Positions 27,112-35,816 of a stretch of 64,000 nucleotides of DNA are shown one piece after another; the stretch's first letter is position 1; each line of letters opens with the position of its first letter. The notes beneath the pieces are model-generated. The model was not told where the DNA came from, ran no database searches, and saw only the letters and a list, made by a program, of their open reading frames with translations. The position numbers and the translations under genes are program-made. This DNA comes from Sphingobium arseniciresistens (GTDB lineage: Bacteria; Pseudomonadota; Alphaproteobacteria; Sphingomonadales; Sphingomonadaceae), in NCBI GenBank assembly GCA_029167225.1, contig JARFNK010000015.1:1-64000 (forward strand). The letters are read 5' to 3'.

Positions 27112-28230
27112 ATGGCTTTCGATCATATTCCCGCCGACGCGCGGCTCTACCTTCGCCCGATCTGGTTTGCTGAAACGCCCGTAGGGCTCGATGGCCGCAC
27201 GGCGCGGATCGGCAGCAGCCTGATCTGGTTCCAGGCCTATGAGGTGACGGCGGTCCATGGCGGCGCCCGCATCGCGCGGGAGGCCGTGCCGGTGGAAGCG
27301 TTCGCCGATCTGGTCGCGGGCCTGCCTGATCCGCTGGCGCAGCGCGCGCAGGCGCTCGCCGCCAACATCGCCGCGCCGCGCCCGCCGCTGGTGCTGGGCG
27401 AGCGGACCATTCGCCTCGACGTGCCGCAGACGATGGGCATCCTCAACATGACGCCGGACAGCTTCTCCGACGGCGGCAAGCATGTGAACGACGCGCAGGC
27501 GGCGGCCGATGCCGGCTTCGCGATGACGGTGGCGGGTGGCGCGATCGTGGACGTGGGCGGCGAATCCACCCGGCCGGGCGCGCCGACGGTCTGGGAGGGC
27601 GATGAGATCATGCGGGTCGTGCCGGTGATCGAGCGGCTGGCGGCGGCGGGCGTGCCGGTGTCCATCGACACGCGCAAGGCGTCGGTGATGGAGGCCGCGC
27701 TGGGCGCGGGGGCCGCCATCGTCAATGATGTGAGCGCGCTGCTGCACGATCCGCGCAGCCTTGAGGTGGTCGCCGCTGCCGGCTGCCCGGTGGTGCTGAT
27801 GCACGCGCCCTCGACCGGTGACGATCCGCACATCAGCAGCGGCTATGCCGACCCGGTCTTCGATGTGTTCGACTGGCTGGAGGCGCGGATGGCCGCCTGC
27901 CTTGCCGCCGGCATCGCGCGGGAGAAGATCATCGTCGATCCGGGCCTGGGCTTCGGCAAGTCGCTGGGGGACAATCTGGCGCTGGTGAACCGCATGGCGA
28001 CCTTCCATGCGCTGGGCGTGCCCATCCTGTTCGGGGCAAGCCGCAAGCGGATGATCGGTGCGCTCTCGAACGAGGCGCCGGTGAGCGAGCGGCTGGGGGG
28101 ATCGGTCGCGTTGGCGCTTCGCGCGACCCAGCTTGGCGCGCAGATCGTGCGGGTGCACGACGTACCGGAGACGGTGCAGGCGCTACGGATATGGCGCGGC
28201 CTGCGCGACGGGGCGCTGAGCGCGCATTGA
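27112..28230 (+). CDS. folP: Dihydropteroate synthase
   Basis: FolP joins pABA to the pterin diphosphate in folate synthesis and is the sulfonamide target. The 372-residue protein has the TIM-barrel signatures MGILNMTPDSFSDGGK, VDVGGESTRPGA, VSIDTRKASV, AIVNDVSAL, a metal/pterin segment IIVDPGLGFGKS, and the C-terminal GASRKRMIG and RVHDVPETVQALR. About 105 extra N-terminal residues precede the barrel (DARLYLRPIWF...), an extension I have seen described for alphaproteobacterial FolP; its role is unclear. ATG 27112 is the chosen start. Confidence 0.95.
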   Translation: MAFDHIPADARLYLRPIWFAETPVGLDGRTARIGSSLIWFQAYEVTAVHGGARIAREAVPVEAFADLVAGLPDPLAQRAQALAANIAAPRPPLVLGERTIRLDVPQTMGILNMTPDSFSDGGKHVNDAQAAADAGFAMTVAGGAIVDVGGESTRPGAPTVWEGDEIMRVVPVIERLAAAGVPVSIDTRKASVMEAALGAGAAIVNDVSALLHDPRSLEVVAAAGCPVVLMHAPSTGDDPHISSGYADPVFDVFDWLEARMAACLAAGIAREKIIVDPGLGFGKSLGDNLALVNRMATFHALGVPILFGASRKRMIGALSNEAPVSERLGGSVALALRATQLGAQIVRVHDVPETVQALRIWRGLRDGALSAH

Positions 28231-28324
28231 GATCGCGGGATCGCAAAACGCATGAAGGCCATGGCGCATCGCGCCGGCTGCGCTAAAACGGCCCGATGAG
28301 TCCTTTCGCAAGAACATTCGTCCG

Positions 28325-29332
28325 ATGAAGCCCGTCATCTTCGGCCTGTCCGGGGAGGTGCTGACCCCGCAGGAGCGCGCCTTCTTCCGCGAGGCGGAGC
28401 CGGCCGGCTACATCCTCTTCCGCCGCAACGTCGTCGATCCGGCGCAACTGCGCGCGCTGACCGACGATCTGCGGGCGCTGCATGGCCGCGACGACCTGCT
28501 CATCATGATCGACCAGGAGGGCGGGCGCGTCGCGCGGATGGGCGCGCCGTACTGGCCCGTGTTCCCGCCGGGCGCGGTGTTCGATGCGCTTTACGATGTC
28601 GCGCCGTCGAGCGCGATCGAGGCGGCGCGCACCAATGCCCGCGCGATCGCGCGGACGCTGCGGGATTGCGGGATCACCGTCGACGCACTGCCGCTGCTCG
28701 ACGTGCGCCAGCCCGGCGCGAGCAACATCATGGGCGACAGGACGCTGGGCGCCGAGCCGATGCGCGTGGCGGCGCTGGGCCGCGCGGTGCTGGACGGACT
28801 GCGCCGGGGCGGGGTGGTCGGCATCGTCAAGCATATCCCCGGCCATGGCCGCGCGCTGGTCGACAGCCATCTGGAACTGCCCACCGTGGACGCGGACGAG
28901 CAGGCGCTGGAGATCGACCTTGCCCCCTTCGCGACGCTCAAGGACGCGCCGATGGGGATGACCGCGCATATCGTCTATCAGGCGTGGGACGCAGAGCGCC
29001 CCGCCAGCCTCTCGCCATGGGTGATCGAGCATATCATCCGCGGGCGTATCGGCTTCGAGGGGCTGCTGATGTCCGACGATCTCGACATGAAGGCGTTGAA
29101 GGGGGAAATTCCCGCGCTTGCCGCCGGGGTGGTCGCGGCCGGCTGCGACCTGGCGCTCAACTGCTGGGGGCGGATGGAGGAGATGGAGGGCATCGCCGAT
29201 GTGCTGCCAGAGATCACCGCCATCGGCCGCGAGCGGCTGGACCGGGCGATGGGCAGCATCGCCGGCATGGCGGACGAGGAGCCGCTGGACGCGCTGCTCG
29301 CCCGGCGCGATACCTTGCTGGCGCTTGCCTGA
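28325..29332 (+). CDS. nagZ: Beta-N-acetylhexosaminidase (peptidoglycan recycling)
   Basis: This family 3 glycosidase removes GlcNAc from 1,6-anhydro-MurNAc peptides in the cytoplasm. The 335-residue protein has MIDQEGGRVARMG, DALPLLDVRQPG, the NagZ catalytic loop VGIVKHIPGHGRALVDSH with the acid/base His, and the nucleophile Asp in LLMSDDLDMKAL. Its stop shares one base with the scpA start (TGATG). The order nagZ-scpA-scpB-tatABC is common in alphaproteobacteria. Confidence 0.95.
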   Translation: MKPVIFGLSGEVLTPQERAFFREAEPAGYILFRRNVVDPAQLRALTDDLRALHGRDDLLIMIDQEGGRVARMGAPYWPVFPPGAVFDALYDVAPSSAIEAARTNARAIARTLRDCGITVDALPLLDVRQPGASNIMGDRTLGAEPMRVAALGRAVLDGLRRGGVVGIVKHIPGHGRALVDSHLELPTVDADEQALEIDLAPFATLKDAPMGMTAHIVYQAWDAERPASLSPWVIEHIIRGRIGFEGLLMSDDLDMKALKGEIPALAAGVVAAGCDLALNCWGRMEEMEGIADVLPEITAIGRERLDRAMGSIAGMADEEPLDALLARRDTLLALA

Positions 29333-30102
29333 TGGACGACCTGTTCCTGCCAGAGCGCCCGGCAGGACCGGATATATTGACGGTATCCTTCGAGGCATGG
29401 GAGGGGCCGCTCGACCTGCTGCTGGCGCTCGCCCGCACGCAGAAGGTCGACCTGCGGGAAATTTCCATTCTCGGGCTGGTCGAGCAATATCTGGTGTTCA
29501 TAGACAGCGCGCGAGCGCTGCGGCTGGAGTTGGCGGCCGACTATCTGGTGATGGCGGCCTGGCTCGCCTATCTCAAATCCGGCCTGTTGCTGCCCAGGGA
29601 TGCGCAGGAGGAGCCCTCGCCCGAGGAAATGGCGCTGCGCCTGCAACTGCGGCTGCAACGCCTGTCTGCGATGCGGGAATCCGGCGCGCGGCTGATGGCG
29701 CGAGACCGGGTGGGGCGCGACGTGTTCGTGCGCCCGGCGCCAGAGGGGTTGCGCACCATCCGCAAGGCCCAATGGGAAGCCAGCCTCTACGATCTGATGC
29801 AGGCCTATGGGCAGGTGAAGGCGCGCACGCAGAAGGCGGTGCATGTGGTGTCGCGCCGGCCGGTGATGACCTTGGAGGATGCCATCCGCCGCGTCGGCAC
29901 GCTGGTCGGCTCCCGGCTGGACTGGACCCGGCTGGAGGCGTTCCTGCCCGAGGGAGTGAGCGGGGAACTGGGGCGATCGGCGCTGGCGAGCAGCTTCGTC
30001 GCCGCGCTGGAACTCGCCAAGCAGGGGCGGCTGGACATCCATCAGGAAGAGATCTTCGCGCCGATCTTCCTGCGCGCGGCCCAGCGCGAGGCGCGGGCGT
30101 GA
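29332..30102 (+). CDS. scpA: Segregation and condensation protein A
   Basis: ScpA is the kleisin that bridges the SMC heads in chromosome condensation. The 256-residue protein begins with the family signature FEAWEGPLDLLLALARTQKVDLREISILGLVEQYL. LELAADYLVMAAWLAYLKSGLLLP follows, and the C-terminal winged helix includes ASSFVAALELAKQGRLDIHQEEIFAPIFLR. ATG at 29332 overlaps the nagZ stop, and its own stop overlaps scpB by four bases. Confidence 0.96.
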   Translation: MDDLFLPERPAGPDILTVSFEAWEGPLDLLLALARTQKVDLREISILGLVEQYLVFIDSARALRLELAADYLVMAAWLAYLKSGLLLPRDAQEEPSPEEMALRLQLRLQRLSAMRESGARLMARDRVGRDVFVRPAPEGLRTIRKAQWEASLYDLMQAYGQVKARTQKAVHVVSRRPVMTLEDAIRRVGTLVGSRLDWTRLEAFLPEGVSGELGRSALASSFVAALELAKQGRLDIHQEEIFAPIFLRAAQREARA

Positions 30103-30704
30103 CGGACAGGACGGAGGAACCCGACGACTTCCGGCGCGCGGTGGAGGCAGCGCTGTTCGCGGCGGCCGAGCCGATGACCCCGCAGGAACTGCGCCTGCAT
30201 GTCGGCGAATCGGGCGACTTGCGGGCGACGCTGGCGGGGCTCGCGCAGGATTATGCCGGACGCGGGATCAATCTGGTGGAGCGCGGCGGGCGCTGGCATT
30301 TCCAGACCGCGCCCGATCTGGCCCATATTCTGCGCCGCGAAAAGGAAGAACCGCGCCGCCTGTCGCGCGCGGGCATGGAAACGCTCGCCATTATCGCCTA
30401 TCATGAGCCGGTGAGCCGCGCAGAGATCGAAGCGATCCGCGGGGTACAGGTGGCCAAGGGCACGCTCGACGTGCTGATGGAGGCTGGATGGGTCAGGCCA
30501 GCGGGCAGACGTGAGGTTCCCGGCCGTCCGCTCGTTTATGCAACGACTGCAGAATTTCTGACGCATTTCGGCCTTAGCAGTCGCCGCGACCTTCCGGGGA
30601 TCGAGGATCTGCGGGCCGCCGGCCTGCTCGATCCGGTCGATCTCGTGATGGAGGGATTGACGCCGGCAGGCGGAGAAGACGACAGGGATGAGACTGACGC
30701 CTAA
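30099..30704 (+). CDS. scpB: Segregation and condensation protein B
   Basis: ScpB is the partner of ScpA/SMC and dimerises through two winged helices. The 201-residue protein has FRRAVEAALFAAAEPMTPQEL, GGRWHFQTAPDLAHILR, SRAGMETLAIIAYHEPVSRAEIEAIRGVQVAKGTLDVLMEAGWVRPAGRREVPGRPLVYATTAEFLTHFGL-type signatures in order, and an acidic tail. The start is GTG 30099, overlapping the scpA stop (GTGA). tatA follows after 61 bases. Confidence 0.96.
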   Translation: MTDRTEEPDDFRRAVEAALFAAAEPMTPQELRLHVGESGDLRATLAGLAQDYAGRGINLVERGGRWHFQTAPDLAHILRREKEEPRRLSRAGMETLAIIAYHEPVSRAEIEAIRGVQVAKGTLDVLMEAGWVRPAGRREVPGRPLVYATTAEFLTHFGLSSRRDLPGIEDLRAAGLLDPVDLVMEGLTPAGGEDDRDETDA

Positions 30705-30765
30705 TCGGCGCTGGAAAAGGGTGTTGAAGACGCCTAGATAGGCGGCTTCCTAAAGGAGATGTGTG

Positions 30766-31008
30766 ATGGGTTCCTTTTCGCTGATGCACTGGATGATCGT
30801 GCTTCTGGTCGTCATGCTGTTATTCGGCGGTGGACGGATTTCCGGCCTGATGGGCGACGTGGCCAAGGGTATCAAGAGCTTCAAGAAGGGCATGGAGGAA
30901 GATGACGACCTGCCCGCCGCAAAGCCCGCGAGCCGTATCGAGGGCCAGCGCGCACCGGAACAGAGTGCGACGACCGGCACGAAGACCGAAGAAACACGCC
31001 AGGGCTGA
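30766..31008 (+). CDS. tatA: Sec-independent translocase protein TatA
   Basis: TatA is the pore-forming component of twin-arginine export of folded proteins. The 80-residue protein has an N-terminal membrane helix ([20 protein letters not shown]), the hinge and amphipathic helix [19 protein letters not shown], and a charged tail. ATG 30766 is used because AAAGGAGA lies eight bases upstream; a GTG directly before it is in frame. Confidence 0.95.
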   Translation: MGSFSLMHWMIVLLVVMLLFGGGRISGLMGDVAKGIKSFKKGMEEDDDLPAAKPASRIEGQRAPEQSATTGTKTEETRQG

Positions 31009-31046
31009 TCCTGCGCTTCTGACACTTTAAAGCGCGCGGTTTCTGC

Positions 31047-31604
31047 ATGTTGGATATCGGTTCGTCCGAATTTTTGTTGATCGTCATCGTGGCCGTCGTC
31101 GTGATCGGCCCGAAGGATTTGCCGCGCGCGCTCTACAAGGTGGGGCAGATCGTGGGCAAGGCACGCGGCATGGCCCGCCACTTCCGCACCGGCATCGACG
31201 CCATGGTGCGCGAAGTGGAGCTGGAAGAGCTGGAAAAGAAATGGGCGGCGCAGAATGAGCGGATCATGCGTGAGCATTCCGCCACGTCGACGCCGGCCCA
31301 GATCGAGGGGCCGGTCGATGGCGATGCTGCCCGGGCCAGCCAATATGATGCCGGCTACTACGATACCGCGCAGAATAACGACGACGTGACGGGCAGCGGG
31401 GTGAGCGACGCGGCCTCCCATGACGCACCCGCCGCGCCGGCTCAGGCCGAGCATTCGTCCTCGGCTCCTGCCGCTGACGCATCTGCGCCGCCAGTCCAGT
31501 CGGCATTCCCCTATGACGTGCCGGCACAGCCTGCGACGGCACCCGTCACTGCCGATCAGGAACCCTCCGCACCGGCCGCATCCAAGGGTGGTGCTGCCGC
31601 ATGA
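31047..31604 (+). CDS. tatB: Sec-independent translocase protein TatB
   Basis: TatB forms the substrate receptor with TatC. The 185-residue protein starts [34 protein letters not shown], the standard TatB membrane helix and hinge, followed by an amphipathic helix to about residue 75. The C-terminal 100 residues are a long low-complexity Ala/Pro/Ser region. It overlaps tatC by four bases (ATGA). Confidence 0.95.
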   Translation: MLDIGSSEFLLIVIVAVVVIGPKDLPRALYKVGQIVGKARGMARHFRTGIDAMVREVELEELEKKWAAQNERIMREHSATSTPAQIEGPVDGDAARASQYDAGYYDTAQNNDDVTGSGVSDAASHDAPAAPAQAEHSSSAPAADASAPPVQSAFPYDVPAQPATAPVTADQEPSAPAASKGGAAA

Positions 31605-32392
31605 TCCGGGAAATCGACGACAGCAAGGCGCCCTTGCTCGACCATCTGATCGAATTGCGTTCGCGGCTGCTGCGCTGCGTATGGGCGCTGCTGCTCTCCG
31701 GCGCGGTCTGCTTCTATTTTTCGGACAAGCTGTTCGCCTTCCTCATCCAGCCGCTGCGCGAGGCCTTTGGCGATGGGCATGGCCAGCTGGTCTACACCAA
31801 GCTGTACGAAGCATTTTTCGTGCAGGTGAAGATCGCGCTGTTCGGGGCGTTCTGCCTGTCCTTCCCGATCATCGCGAACCAGCTCTGGGCGTTCGTCGCG
31901 CCGGGGCTGTACGCGAAGGAAAAGAAGGCGCTGCTGCCCTTCATCATCGCGACGCCGGTGCTCTTCACGATGGGCGCCTCGCTCGCCTATTACATCGTCA
32001 TGCCGATGGCCTTCCACTTCTTCCTGCAGTTCCAGGGGAATACCGGCGGCCTGAACGTGCAGGCACTGCCCAGCGCGGACGCCTATCTGACGTTGGTGAT
32101 GCAGTTTATCCTGGCCTTTGGCATCAGCTTCCTGATGCCGGTGTTGTTGATGCTGCTCAACCGCGCGGGCTTCGTCTCGCGCGCTCAGCTCATCGGGCTG
32201 CGCCGCTACATGATCGTGGCCGCGTTCATCCTCGCGGCGGTGTTGACGCCCCCGGATGTGGTGTCGCAGCTCATGCTCGCGATTCCGTTGCTGCTGCTTT
32301 ACGAACTGACGATCATCGCCATCTGGTTCACCGATCGGCGCGCCGCGCGCGACGCGGAGAAGGCCGGGACGGACGTCGCCTCCACCTCATAG
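31601..32392 (+). CDS. tatC: Sec-independent translocase protein TatC
   Basis: TatC binds twin-arginine signal peptides in the inner membrane. The 263-residue protein has six hydrophobic helices. The family signatures are [20 protein letters not shown] at the N-terminus, [38 protein letters not shown], and [21 protein letters not shown], with [20 protein letters not shown] before the last helices. It closes the tatABC operon, which ends in a hairpin terminator. Confidence 0.97.
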   Translation: MIREIDDSKAPLLDHLIELRSRLLRCVWALLLSGAVCFYFSDKLFAFLIQPLREAFGDGHGQLVYTKLYEAFFVQVKIALFGAFCLSFPIIANQLWAFVAPGLYAKEKKALLPFIIATPVLFTMGASLAYYIVMPMAFHFFLQFQGNTGGLNVQALPSADAYLTLVMQFILAFGISFLMPVLLMLLNRAGFVSRAQLIGLRRYMIVAAFILAAVLTPPDVVSQLMLAIPLLLLYELTIIAIWFTDRRAARDAEKAGTDVASTS

Positions 32393-32437
32393 GGGCGCGA
32401 CCATATCCTGGCATGGGTCCGGGAACAGGAACAGCAA

Positions 32438-32471
32438 AAGGGCCGGCGCATGATATGATGCGCCGGCCCTT
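32438..32471. terminator. Terminator after tatC
   Basis: AAGGGCCGGCGCAT (32438-32451) and ATGCGCCGGCCCTT (32458-32471) form a perfect 14-bp stem with a six-base loop. It is preceded by AA and followed by CTTTATT. It lies between tatC and the convergent entericidin-like gene and may serve both. Confidence 0.85.
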
Positions 32472-32501
32472 CTTTATTCCCGGAATGTTCGCCTCCGGGT
32501 C

Positions 32502-32522
32502 GGCGCATGACTGTCATGCGCC
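32502..32522. terminator. 21-bp palindrome at the end of the entericidin-like gene
   Basis: GGCGCATGAC-T-GTCATGCGCC is a perfect inverted repeat of 10-bp arms around one base, located 15 bases past the minus-strand stop of the entericidin-like gene. As RNA it would need a few unpaired bases at the tip. No T run is seen, so a terminator or binding-site role is uncertain. Confidence 0.4.
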
Positions 32523-32536
32523 CAAATCGCTGTGGA

Positions 32537-32665
32537 TCAGTTGGCGGATTTCTCGACCGCCTTGCCTGCGCTCTGCACGTCGCGGCCAGCGCCCTCGACG
32601 GTATTGCAGGCGCTCAGCACCAAAGCACCGGTCAGCAGCATCGCGGCCATGATCTTCTTCGTCAT
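32537..32665 (-). CDS. Entericidin A/B-like small lipoprotein
   Basis: This 42-residue lipoprotein has a signal sequence MTKKIMAAMLLTGALVLS, the lipobox LSAC with Cys20, and a short mature part CNTVEGAGRDVQSAGKAVEK. That is the EcnA/EcnB pattern (C-N-T-x-x-G-x-G-x-D-x-x-x-x-G). A GGGAGA ribosome site lies six bases before the ATG at 32665, which favours it over the ATG two codons earlier. Entericidins form an antidote/toxin-like lipoprotein pair in enterobacteria. Here only one gene is present, so the role is open; a stress-induced outer-membrane lipoprotein is likely. Confidence 0.85.
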   Translation of the reverse strand: MTKKIMAAMLLTGALVLSACNTVEGAGRDVQSAGKAVEKSAN

Positions 32666-32747
32666 CGTCATTCTCCCGAATGTGGTGCCTTCATTGTGGC
32701 GACGACACATCAACCCCGGCGGGGCGAAAGCGTTCCGTCATAGCATC

Positions 32748-32772
32748 GGGGAGGGTGGGGGGAGGGTGGGGG
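32748..32772 (+). other. G-quadruplex motif upstream of the entericidin-like gene
   Basis: The sequence GGGG-A-GGG-T-GGGGGG-A-GGG-T-GGGGG has five G tracts separated by single-base loops, the class predicted to fold into very stable parallel quadruplexes. It lies on the plus strand, 83 bases upstream of the minus-strand entericidin-like start, so it would be on the template strand of that gene. The rest of the 32666-32990 gap shows no gene. Confidence 0.7.
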
Positions 32773-32972
32773 ATGCGCAGCGCGCAGATACAATCTGGGC
32801 CTGGAACGCAGTCGGGGGGAAAGATGCGGTCCAGGCCCATGTTTTGTGGATAGCAAGAGCGGGGGGCAAAAGATTTGCTATCCGCATGTAAGAACCCATG
32901 ACCCGAAACCGGGTTCCAACGGCGCCAAAAATTTTCAAGAATATTTCGGTAGCGATTCCAGTGGATTGCGTG

Positions 32973-32995
32973 ATTAACACCGTATCCGTGTTAAT
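32973..32995 (-). terminator. Hairpin overlapping the stop of the SleB-type gene
   Basis: ATTAACAC (32973-32980) and GTGTTAAT (32988-32995) are perfect inverted repeats with a seven-base loop. The second arm contains the stop codon of the minus-strand hydrolase gene. It is AT-rich and lacks a clear T tail. Confidence 0.4.
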
Positions 32996-34028
32996 TTCCT
33001 GCGGTCAAGGGACGTCCGCTGTTGCGATATTCGGGCCGGATGGTGGAGATCGGCAATTCAGCGTCCCAATTTTGCGCAGGCGCAGCCGGGATCGGCGGTG
33101 TCCTGAACTCCGATCCGGGATTGACGAACGGCAGGAGCGGGGCGGAAGAGGGCGGCAGCGGCTGCAACGGGGCATAGGCGCGCGGTGACGGGCCGGATTG
33201 CAGCTCATGGCCGGAATAGCGCGCGAGGAAGGCCGGCGGTGCGCCCGCCGCGCCCCTGGGCCGGTAGAAGATATGGGCACCGACCACGGCGACGGCATCC
33301 AACGTGCCGGACCAGTCCGGGCGGACGGCGAGCGTGTGATAATGGGTGGCAAGGCCCACGGGCGGGAAGACATGCCCGGCCAGTGCCGCCGCCGCCGCCC
33401 GTCGGGCGCGGGCCCAGGCGGACATCATCGGCGGCCGGGTCATCGCGCCGTCGCAGGCGAAGCTGAACTGGCATTTGAGGTCGGCGCGCTCCGACCCCTG
33501 ATAGACGACGCCGCAGATGCTGCGGGGCCAGGCCGGGTTGCGCACCCGGTTGAGGACGACCTGGGCGATCGCCTGCTGCCCTTCGTCGGGTTCATTGGCA
33601 CCTTCATAATAGATGGCGGACGTCAGGCAGTTGAGCGCGCGGTAGCTATCGAGCGGGCCTACGCCGCGAAAGACATGGGAGGGCGCCGCGCGCGTGCGCT
33701 CCAGCCCCAGCACATGGGCGCTGCGCACGAGGGCCGCGCCGGGCACCGGATCGAACGCCCCCTGCGCAAAGAAGAAGGCCGATCCGGGGAAATTGTCGCC
33801 TGCCTGCTCACTGGAATGGCGGCGCGACAGCAGGGGCGGGCCGTTTTGCGGGCCCATGGCGTCGAGCGACGGCGGCAGAACGATCGCCAGCAGATGTGGC
33901 ACGACAAGCGCGAGCAATGCGAGCAGTAGCCAGCCGGCGCGCCTGCGCCCATGGCCTTCACCCCTTTCGATCGCTATGCCGTGCATGTGCCTCCCCATCT
34001 TCCCGGCAGGGGAAGGGATGTCCGCCAT
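32991..34028 (-). CDS. SleB-type cell wall hydrolase, membrane-anchored
   Basis: This is a peptidoglycan hydrolase of the SleB/Hydrolase_2 family, probably acting in the periplasm. The 345-residue protein has a charged N-terminus, a single hydrophobic anchor (about residues 29-50, AGWLLLALLALVVPHLLAIVL), and a linker. The catalytic domain at about 140-250 has LTSAIYYEGANEPDEGQQAIAQVVLNRVR with the key Glu, CGVVYQGS, CQFSFACDG and THYHT. ATG 34028 has AAGGAAA eight bases upstream; later ATGs at 33998 and 33986 are possible. A Pro-rich tail of about 70 residues follows the domain. Confidence 0.85.
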   Translation of the reverse strand: MADIPSPAGKMGRHMHGIAIERGEGHGRRRAGWLLLALLALVVPHLLAIVLPPSLDAMGPQNGPPLLSRRHSSEQAGDNFPGSAFFFAQGAFDPVPGAALVRSAHVLGLERTRAAPSHVFRGVGPLDSYRALNCLTSAIYYEGANEPDEGQQAIAQVVLNRVRNPAWPRSICGVVYQGSERADLKCQFSFACDGAMTRPPMMSAWARARRAAAAALAGHVFPPVGLATHYHTLAVRPDWSGTLDAVAVVGAHIFYRPRGAAGAPPAFLARYSGHELQSGPSPRAYAPLQPLPPSSAPLLPFVNPGSEFRTPPIPAAPAQNWDAELPISTIRPEYRNSGRPLTAGN

Positions 34029-34185
34029 AGCGCCATTTCCTTGCGATTTCCTGCCATCCCGCGCGCTTGTGCCATGCCGGGACAGCGCGTCGCCCGCCCA
34101 TTGGCGCGGCGCGTGCAATGGCTGCTTTCAGCCCGGCATCATTCCATTGCTTGGCAAAGCGCTCCGTGCCTCCTATCGAGGGGGC

Positions 34186-35208
34186 ATGCTCGTACAACAG
34201 GATACGCTCGCGCTGATCGGCAACACGCCGCTTGTGCGCCTTGAAGGCCCCTCCAGCGCCACCGGATGCGACATTTACGGCAAGTGCGAATTTGCCAATC
34301 CCGGCGCATCGGTGAAGGATCGCGCCGCGCTCTACATCGTCAACGATGCGGAGGAGAAGGGGCTGCTGAAGCCCGGCGGCACCATTGTCGAGGGGACGGC
34401 GGGCAATACCGGCATCGGCCTGGCGCTGGTCGCCAATGCCAAGGGCTATCGCACGATCATCGTGATGCCCGAAACGCAGAGCCGCGAAAAGATGGATACG
34501 CTGCGCGCGCTCGGCGCGGAACTGGTGACGGTGCCGGCGGCGCCCTATTCCAATCCCGGCCATTTCGTCCACACCTCGCGCCGGATCGCGGAAGAGACGG
34601 AGGGCGCGATCTGGGCCAACCAGTTCGACAATATCGCCAACCGCAAGGCCCACATCATGGGCACCGCCGAAGAGATCTGGGCCCAGATGGAAGGCCGGAT
34701 CGACGGCTTCATCTGCGCGGCGGGCACGGGCGGCACGATCGCGGGCGTGGGCCTTGGCCTCAAGGCGCGCGACGAGAATGTCACCATCGGCCTCGCCGAT
34801 CCGCACGGCGCCGCCCTCTACAACTATTATGCCCATGGCGAACTGAAGGCCGAGGGCAGCTCTGTCGCCGAAGGCATCGGGCAAGGGCGGATCACCGCCA
34901 ATCTGGACGGCGCACCGATCGACACCCAGTTTCGCATTTCCGACGAGGAAGGGCTGGAATGGGTCCGCCGCCTGCTGGCCGAGGAAGGACTGTGCCTTGG
35001 CCTGTCGAGCGGCATCAACGTGGCCGGCGCGGTGGCGCTGGCGCGGCAGCTCGGGCCGGGCAAGCGGATCGCCACCATCCTGTGCGACACCGGCTTTCGC
35101 TACCTCTCCACGCTCTACAATCGCGAATGGCTGGAGTCCAAGGGGTTGACGGTCTTCCCCTGGCTCGCGCAGAATAGCGGATCGCCGACAACGGGTCACG
35201 GCGCATAA
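34186..35208 (+). CDS. cysK: Cysteine synthase (PLP-dependent, CysK family)
   Basis: The enzyme replaces the acetyl group of O-acetylserine with sulfide to form cysteine. The 340-residue protein has LIGNTPLVRL, the PLP lysine in NPGASVKDRAALYI (Lys44), the substrate loop EGTAGNTGIGLALVA, the phosphate-binding AAGTGGTIAG, and the terminal CDTGFRYLSTLYN. ATG 34186 with GAGGGGGG upstream is the family start; the frame is open earlier by chance. It is divergent from the SleB-type gene. Some CysK relatives use other substrates, so the exact activity is slightly uncertain. Confidence 0.9.
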   Translation: MLVQQDTLALIGNTPLVRLEGPSSATGCDIYGKCEFANPGASVKDRAALYIVNDAEEKGLLKPGGTIVEGTAGNTGIGLALVANAKGYRTIIVMPETQSREKMDTLRALGAELVTVPAAPYSNPGHFVHTSRRIAEETEGAIWANQFDNIANRKAHIMGTAEEIWAQMEGRIDGFICAAGTGGTIAGVGLGLKARDENVTIGLADPHGAALYNYYAHGELKAEGSSVAEGIGQGRITANLDGAPIDTQFRISDEEGLEWVRRLLAEEGLCLGLSSGINVAGAVALARQLGPGKRIATILCDTGFRYLSTLYNREWLESKGLTVFPWLAQNSGSPTTGHGA

Positions 35209-35222
35209 CGGAAGGACCGGCC

Positions 35223-35528
35223 ATGGCGGATAGTCCCCGCAGGCAGGAAGGGTTGCAGCGAGTCCAGATCGGGCTCACCGGCCTCGCGGGCGTGATCCTG
35301 CTGGTAGGCCTGGCCAATATCGTCATCGACAAGGCAAAGCTGGGCGACAGCGTGCAGCCGCCGCCCACCGTGCCCACGCTGGACAGCGCCAATGCGCTTG
35401 GCCAGCCCAAGGAACCGCTGGCGGAACTGGGCGTGACGCCCTCCATGCCGCAGAGCCAGGTCGTGCCCGACCTGCAGCCTGACCCCAATCTTCGCAAGCC
35501 CATGGATCGCGAGCCCCAGCAGCAGTGA
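35223..35528 (+). CDS. Small membrane protein of unknown function
   Basis: I do not recognise a family. The 101-residue product has one hydrophobic helix (about residues 14-36, VQIGLTGLAGVILLVGLANIV) and a Pro-rich, mostly acidic outer tail (DSVQPPPTVPTLDSANAL...). It lies 14 bases after cysK in the same direction with a GGAAGGA ribosome site, so it is probably cotranscribed with it. Confidence 0.65.
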   Translation: MADSPRRQEGLQRVQIGLTGLAGVILLVGLANIVIDKAKLGDSVQPPPTVPTLDSANALGQPKEPLAELGVTPSMPQSQVVPDLQPDPNLRKPMDREPQQQ

Positions 35529-35748
35529 GCCGGGTCGCGGTGACGACCATCGGTGCCGTCGTCGGATGTGGTCCCATGGGCTGGTCCGGGATGTGCCGGA
35601 ATACCGGGCCAGGGACGGCATGGGAAAGGCTGGGCTGCATCAGGGGCAGGCCGGGGAATGGCCGGAATTGCCGCTGGACAGGGCTGGGACGAACCGGGGA
35701 AAAGCCGGGAAATCATGTTTTGGAGGATATTTTGGATAGCCGTCATCG

Positions 35749-35763
35749 GAACATGGCGGGAAC
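35749..35763. promoter_or_regulatory. LexA-box-like GAAC-N7-GAAC
   Basis: GAAC-ATGGCGG-GAAC matches the alphaproteobacterial SOS box (GTTC-N7-GTTC on the other strand). It lies 223 bases upstream of mraZ in the 35529-35986 gap, which otherwise holds no gene. About one such match is expected by chance in a window this size, so this is only suggestive. Confidence 0.25.
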
Positions 35764-35816
35764 ATAGTCATGCGTTTATGCAGGAAAAGGGCTGAAAACC
35801 GTTCTTGAACGGATAA

